A stretch of DNA of 9,596 nucleotides from JAIUZI01 sp041594355 (GTDB taxonomy: Bacteria > Pseudomonadota > Alphaproteobacteria > Rhodobacterales > Rhodobacteraceae): assembly GCA_041594355.1 (NCBI GenBank), contig JBFHMM010000156.1, forward strand, positions 1-9,596, in the 5' to 3' direction. The position numbers and the translations under genes were made by a program. This document shows positions 6,455 to 9,596 of this stretch, piece by piece; position 1 is the first letter of the stretch, and each line of letters opens with the position of its first letter. The notes beneath the pieces are model-generated. The model was not told the origin of the DNA and ran no database searches. It saw only the letters and a program-made list of their open reading frames with translations.

Positions 6455-6817
6455 ATGCCCCAGCTCTCACAGATCTCCCCATCCCGCACAACGGCGACGG
6501 CACCGATGGCCAGCAACGATTACCACCAGCTGCCCGATCATCTGCCCGCGACCGCGAAACAGCTGCGCTATGCCCGTGACATCGCCTCCCGCGCCGCCGT
6601 GGAACTGCCGTCCGAGGCGCTGGCCGACCGCCGCGCGCTGTCGGCCTGGATCGACGCGCACCGGGTCCGGCCCGCATCCTCGCGCTTTGCCAATTACCCC
6701 TCGTCGAAACAGGTGGGGTTCGCCGAACGCATCGCCCGGATCAAGCGCCGCGAGGTGCCCCCCGAATGTTTCCACGACCGGCTGATGATGTCGCGCTGGA
6801 TCGACAGCAACAAGTGA
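6455..6817 (+). CDS. Probable SOS-regulated 120-aa protein with two 39-residue repeats, function unknown
   Basis: I do not recognise a named family with certainty. After a Ser/Thr-rich, probably disordered start (1-30), the protein consists of two tandem units. Unit 1 is residues 32-70 (begins ATAKQLRYARDIA, ends SAWIDAHR). Unit 2 is residues 82-120 (begins PSSKQVGFAERIA, ends SRWIDSNK). They align without gaps with 14 identities in 39: KQ, A, IA, E, P, E, DR, S, WID. Each looks like a helix-turn-helix-sized unit of two or three short helices. There is no membrane segment or signal peptide, so it is cytoplasmic, and the second unit is notably basic. It stands alone between the capsule locus and the IS elements, with its own promoter, LexA box and strong ribosome-binding site. 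A role in the DNA-damage response follows from the box, not from the protein sequence. Confidence 0.8.
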   Translation: MPQLSQISPSRTTATAPMASNDYHQLPDHLPATAKQLRYARDIASRAAVELPSEALADRRALSAWIDAHRVRPASSRFANYPSSKQVGFAERIARIKRREVPPECFHDRLMMSRWIDSNK

Positions 6818-6893
6818 CCCGCCGGGCACGCCGATCAGACGCCATCAGATGGGCGGCGGCACCATAGTAGCCGTCACATTTGGGTATGTATGT

Positions 6894-8000
6894 GAACTCA
6901 CGGTGAAGTGCAGTTCTAGATATCTTATTTTATTCCAGTCGGTTCTGAATTTCCATCAGCTTGCTCTCAAAGGCTTCTGCGGGCGTTCGAAAGTCCAAGC
7001 ATTTGCGTGGCGTTGTGTTGAGGCGCTGGCAAATCGACTTCAAATATCGATTTGTCAGCGCCGTCGGTTCGGTTGAGCGGGGCAGGTACTTTCTCAACCT
7101 GTTGTTCGTTCTTTCCACGGTGCCTTTTTGATACGACGCTTGCGGGTCACAAAACCACGCATCTGCACCGATCCCGTCCTTGAGGCGCTGCCAGGCCGAG
7201 AATTCCGTACCGCGATCAAAGGTGATGGACTGGCGCGCATCGGCGGGAAGGGGCGCCAGTCCTTGGATCAGCGTCTCCATGATAGGTTTTGATTGACGAT
7301 CTTCATTGCGCATCACGACGGTGAACCGGCTGACCCGCTCGACCAGAGAGGTCACATTGACCTTTCCGTATTCCTTGGGAACATCATCAAATCGCACTCC
7401 CGGTGGCCGAACTCCAAGCGCTCCGAGATGCGTTCAGGCCTGTTGGACAGGCTTTGAACGTCGAATATGTGGGCACGGTTGTGTCTGCGATAGCCACGGG
7501 GCCTGCGACGCCGACGATGTTCAGGCAGGTGGCGGTAAAACTATTCTTCGCGACCATCCTGGGAGTAGGCAAACCGATAGATCGTCTCGTGACTCACACG
7601 GATCGGATGGCGTTCAAGCCGCATACGGCCTGCGATCTGTTCTGGCAACCAACCTGCTTTGAGGCGAGCCTCAATGGCTTCCTTCAGTTCGGGATGAATG
7701 ATCATCTTGCGATGAATGGCCCGGCGCTTCTCCTACATGTCCTGAGCAGTCAGCGCGTAGTAGTCGTTCAGCTCGGGCAGTTCGTCGTCCGTGTACCGGT
7801 TCCGCTTGATATCTCGGTAGATCGTGGAGGGGTCACGACCCAACCGATCCGCGATCTCGGAAATCGGCATTTTGGCTTCAAGCCACTTTGCAAGCTTGCG
7901 GCGTTCTTCCAGTTTCAGGTGGCAATAGTGGCTTCCCATTCTTCATACTCCATGCAACTCTTTGTTTTTAATCCGGATTTTTCACTTCGTTTGTGAATCC
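6894..8000 (-). mobile_element. Degenerate IS30-family insertion sequence
   Basis: The span is set by imperfect terminal inverted repeats flanking an IS30-type transposase relic. The left end from 6894 reads GAACTCACGGTGAAGTG. The right end, read inward from 8000 on the minus strand, reads GGATTCACAAACGAAGTG. They match at most positions with one gap. The resulting ~1.1 kb is normal for IS30. No convincing target duplication is seen, so the exact ends are uncertain by several bases. Confidence 0.6.
6930..7939 (-). pseudogene. IS30-family transposase, disrupted by two stops and a frameshift
   Basis: Reading leftward from ATG 7939 (GGAG about 8 bases upstream), the N-terminus holds the IS30 helix-turn-helix (ISEIADRLGRDPSTIYRDIKRNR, residues about 26-48). 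The frame stops at TAG 7735-7733. It continues in the same frame as recognisable IS30 sequence (HPELKEAIEARLKAGWLPEQ, then RVSHETIYRFAYS), stops again at TAG 7543-7541, and goes on to GHRECDLMMF. There a shift of one base near 7382-7395, apparently a lost base in a CGCAAG-like stretch now reading CCAAGG, moves the reading to another frame. That frame runs to TAA 6932-6930. The catalytic triad is still visible: the first Asp in RECDLM (intact elements usually read GHWEGDLI), the second in TFDRGTEF and Glu in GTVERTNNRLRKYLPR. With three lesions it cannot make active transposase. The lesions point to decay after an older insertion. Confidence 0.88.
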
Positions 8001-8011
8001 ATCCGCGTACT

Positions 8012-8016
8012 GGTTT
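8012..8016 (+). repeat. Target site duplication GGTTT, left copy
   Basis: GGTTT directly precedes the left end TGTACCC of the ISNCY/IS1202-type element and is repeated exactly after its right end (9556-9560). Confidence 0.75.
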
Positions 8017-8023
8017 TGTACCC

Positions 8024-8067
8024 GCAAAGTTAAAGTGTCCCACATCTGCAAAGTAGAAGTGTCACAC
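8024..8067 (+). repeat. Left-end motif pair of the IS element
   Basis: GCAAAGTTAAAGTGTCCCAC (8024-8043) and GCAAAGTAGAAGTGTCACAC (8048-8067) are direct repeats differing at three positions, 24 bp apart start to start. They are likely transposase-binding sites. Confidence 0.75.
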
Positions 8068-8101
8068 TCTGCCCCAATGAGAACAGGCAGAGGTTGCGGG
8101 C

Positions 8102-9463
8102 ATGGGATGGGTTTTGATGAGCGAGCGCGAACTGAACCGCGTTGATGTGTTGAGCCAGGTGTCGCAAGGCCGGATGACGGCTGTGAGTGCCGCGAACGTT
8201 TTGGGATTGAGCCGCAGACAGGTTCACAGGCTACTGAAGAAGTTCCAGACCGATGGCCCAGCGGCGATCCGGCACAAGGCCCGTGGTCGTGTCTCGAACA
8301 ACCGGATTGATCCGGCGGTGCGAGAGTTTGCGGTCACGTTGGTGCGCGAGAACTACATCGACTTCGGGCCGACCTTCGCCGCTGAGAAGCTGGAAGAAGA
8401 TCACGGTCTGAAGGTCTCGCGCGAGACGCTGCGCAAGTGGATGCAGGACGCTGGTATCTGGCTCTCGCGCAAGCAGCGCCGCACGTTCCACCAGCCGCGC
8501 TTGCGCCGGGAATGTTTTGGTGAGCTGATCCAGATCGACGGGTCGGATCATCACTGGTTCGAAGATCGCGGGCCGTCCTGCACCCTGCTCGTCTTCATTG
8601 ATGATGCGACCAGCACTCTGATGCATCTGGAGTTCGTTAAATCAGAGAGTACCTTCAGCTACTTCGGCGCGCTGGAGGCATATCTGCATGAACATGGGCG
8701 TCCTGTGGCGTTTTACAGTGACAAGCATTCGGTGTTCCGCGTCTCAAGCGAGGCAGCGAAGTCAGGCCATGGTATGACCCAGTTTGGCCGTGCTTTGAAC
8801 GAGTTGAACATCGAGATCCTCTGCGCGAACAGCTCCCAGGCCAAGGGCCGTGTCGAACGCGCGAACCGGACGCTGCAGGATCGGCTGGTGAAAGAGCTAC
8901 GACTGGCGGGCATCTCGGACATGGACGCGGCCAACGCCTTCCTTCCGGCCTTCATGGAGCGCTACAACGCGCAGTTCGCCAAGACCCCACGCCGTCCAGA
9001 CAACCTGCACCGACCGCTCAATACCGAGCCGGATCGGCTTACCGATGTGCTCTGCTGGCGTGACGAGCGCTATGTCGGCAACCAGCTGGCCTTCTCCTAC
9101 GACCGGCAGCGCATCATCCTCGCAGAGAATGAGATCACGCGCGGTCTGCCCGGCAAGTATGTCGACAGTTATGAGTACCCGGACGGTCGCCTGGAGTTCC
9201 GCTGGAAGGGTGTCTCGCTCCCCTACTCCGTCTTCGACAAGGACCAGCGCGTCACCCATGCCGCGATCACAGAGAACAAGCGTCTTGGTGCCGTTCTGGA
9301 GTTCATCAAGGCCGAGCAGGACAAGGCCCCACCAAAGAAACGCCGTGTGGGCAAACAGCGTTCGATATACAAGCCAACCGGACGTCGAAACGACGGCTGG
9401 AACTCCCTCGCTGCCCGCCGCGCCAAGGAGGCCCGCAAAGCCAGCCAGGGCTGCGATATCTGA
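8102..9463 (+). CDS. ISNCY/IS1202-family DDE transposase
   Basis: The product is 453 aa, within the range for this family. The N-terminus contains a helix-turn-helix (about 25-48, TAVSAANVLGLSRRQVHRLLKKF). A second winged/helical region follows (about 85-118, IDFGPTFAAEKLEEDHGLKVSRETLRKWM). The RNase H-like catalytic core has Asp146 (QIDGSDH), Asp207 (FYSDKHS) and Glu252 (AKGRVERANRTLQDRL), plus the family stretch MTQFGRALNELNIEILCANS just before the Glu. The C-terminal ~50 residues are strongly basic (PPKKRRVGKQR, then RRAKEARK), suitable for DNA contact. The frame is intact. ATG 8102 has AGAGG about 8 bases upstream. ATG 8117 (MSERELNRVDVL) is a plausible alternative because homologues often begin near there. 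It catalyses movement of the surrounding element. Confidence 0.92.
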   Translation: MGWVLMSERELNRVDVLSQVSQGRMTAVSAANVLGLSRRQVHRLLKKFQTDGPAAIRHKARGRVSNNRIDPAVREFAVTLVRENYIDFGPTFAAEKLEEDHGLKVSRETLRKWMQDAGIWLSRKQRRTFHQPRLRRECFGELIQIDGSDHHWFEDRGPSCTLLVFIDDATSTLMHLEFVKSESTFSYFGALEAYLHEHGRPVAFYSDKHSVFRVSSEAAKSGHGMTQFGRALNELNIEILCANSSQAKGRVERANRTLQDRLVKELRLAGISDMDAANAFLPAFMERYNAQFAKTPRRPDNLHRPLNTEPDRLTDVLCWRDERYVGNQLAFSYDRQRIILAENEITRGLPGKYVDSYEYPDGRLEFRWKGVSLPYSVFDKDQRVTHAAITENKRLGAVLEFIKAEQDKAPPKKRRVGKQRSIYKPTGRRNDGWNSLAARRAKEARKASQGCDI

Positions 9464-9503
9464 GGTCTCCGCCCCTTCAGGCTTTGCTCCCCTCACCGCC
9501 CAG

Positions 9504-9551
9504 GTGGGACATTTCTACTTTGCGGAAAGAGAGACATTTCTACTTGGTTGC
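9504..9551 (-). repeat. Right-end motif pair of the IS element
   Basis: On the minus strand, GCAACCAAGTAGAAATGTC starts at 9551 and GCAAAGTAGAAATGTCCCAC at 9523. Both match the two left-end motifs in inverted orientation, spaced 28 bp start to start. Confidence 0.75.
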
Positions 9552-9555
9552 AACA

Positions 9556-9560
9556 GGTTT
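9556..9560 (+). repeat. Target site duplication GGTTT, right copy
   Basis: Identical to 8012-8016. It separates the IS right end from the Xer-like site that begins at 9561. Confidence 0.75.
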
Positions 9561-9588
9561 GCCTCGTATAATCCATCTTATGTACATT
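9561..9588 (+). other. dif: dif-like XerC/XerD recombination site
   Basis: An 11-bp left arm GCCTCGTATAA (9561-9571), a 6-bp centre TCCATC (9572-9577) and an 11-bp right arm TTATGTACATT (9578-9588) reproduce the layout of bacterial dif sites. The conserved inner bases are present: (C)GTATAA for XerC and TTATGT for XerD, with a partial palindrome ATAA/TTAT around the centre. Outer bases differ from the E. coli and Acinetobacter plasmid-dif sequences I recall. In a cell this would be where XerC/XerD resolve replicon dimers or move a dif-flanked module. Only 8 bp of the window lie beyond it, so the neighbourhood cannot be used as support. The adjacent IS supports the call. Confidence 0.6.
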
Positions 9589-9596
9589 TTATCCGA

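Larger units (their letters stand above)
8017..9555 (+). mobile_element. ISNCY/IS1202-family insertion sequence, apparently complete
   Basis: A 1,539-bp element bounded by related ends that both start TGT. The left end is TGTACCCGCAAAGTTAAAG. The right end, read inward from 9555 on the minus strand, is TGTTGCAACCAAGTAGAAA. It carries one transposase gene and is flanked by the 5-bp direct repeat GGTTT. Each end has two copies of a ~20-bp motif. Intact coding sequence, matched ends and a perfect duplication indicate a relatively recent insertion, in contrast to the decayed IS30 just to the left. Its right end lies 5 bp from a Xer-like site. Confidence 0.82.

Noticed and set aside
6930..7939. 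Programmed frameshifting in the IS30 transposase
   Set aside because: IS30 transposases are normally made from one frame, and here two nonsense codons occur in addition to the shift, so decay is the better explanation.

Overview
The window looks like accessory DNA from an alphaproteobacterium, most likely a Rhodobacteraceae/Roseobacter-type marine or soil bacterium. Four things point that way. The coding regions are GC-rich. The RTX-type protein C-terminus at the left edge is of a kind common in this family. A LexA-type box of the alphaproteobacterial GTTC-N7-GTTC form precedes one gene. Both insertion sequences belong to families common in these genomes. This assignment is an inference from gene content, not from a search.

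Region 1 (1-302) holds the last 81 codons of an RTX/calcium-binding, type I-secreted protein and a strong hairpin that probably terminates transcription from both sides. Region 2 (303-6343) is a divergently organised surface-polysaccharide (capsule) export locus. Leftward from about 4504 run a KpsE/BexC/CtrB-type inner-membrane/periplasmic export protein with an unusual repetitive cytoplasmic N-terminal extension, a KpsT-type ATPase, and an unusual alpha/beta-hydrolase-sulfotransferase fusion. Rightward from 4602 run the KpsM-type permease and a family 2 glycosyltransferase of the rhamnosyltransferase type. The 97-bp gap between the two arms carries an 8-bp perfect inverted repeat over weak candidate promoters. 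Together the genes would build, decorate (sulfation and perhaps ester removal) and export a polysaccharide by an ABC-transporter route. The outer-membrane exporter and most of the assembly enzymes are not in the window.

Region 3 (6344-6817) is a lone 120-aa gene of unknown function made of two ungapped 39-residue repeats. Its predicted sigma-70 promoter (TTGAAA-17-TATATG) has an exact GTTC-N7-GTTC box in the spacer, so it is probably a member of the SOS (DNA-damage) regulon.

Region 4 (about 6894-9596) is a mobile-element area. A decayed IS30-family element has two in-frame stops and one frameshift. It is followed by an apparently intact ISNCY/IS1202-family element (8017-9555) flanked by a 5-bp duplication, GGTTT. 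Immediately beyond the right-hand GGTTT lies a 28-bp sequence with the layout of a XerC/XerD recombination (dif) site. An IS1202-type element exactly 5 bp from a Xer site matches the site preference reported for some members of this family. It suggests that the window's right end is either a replicon dif region or a plasmid dif module.
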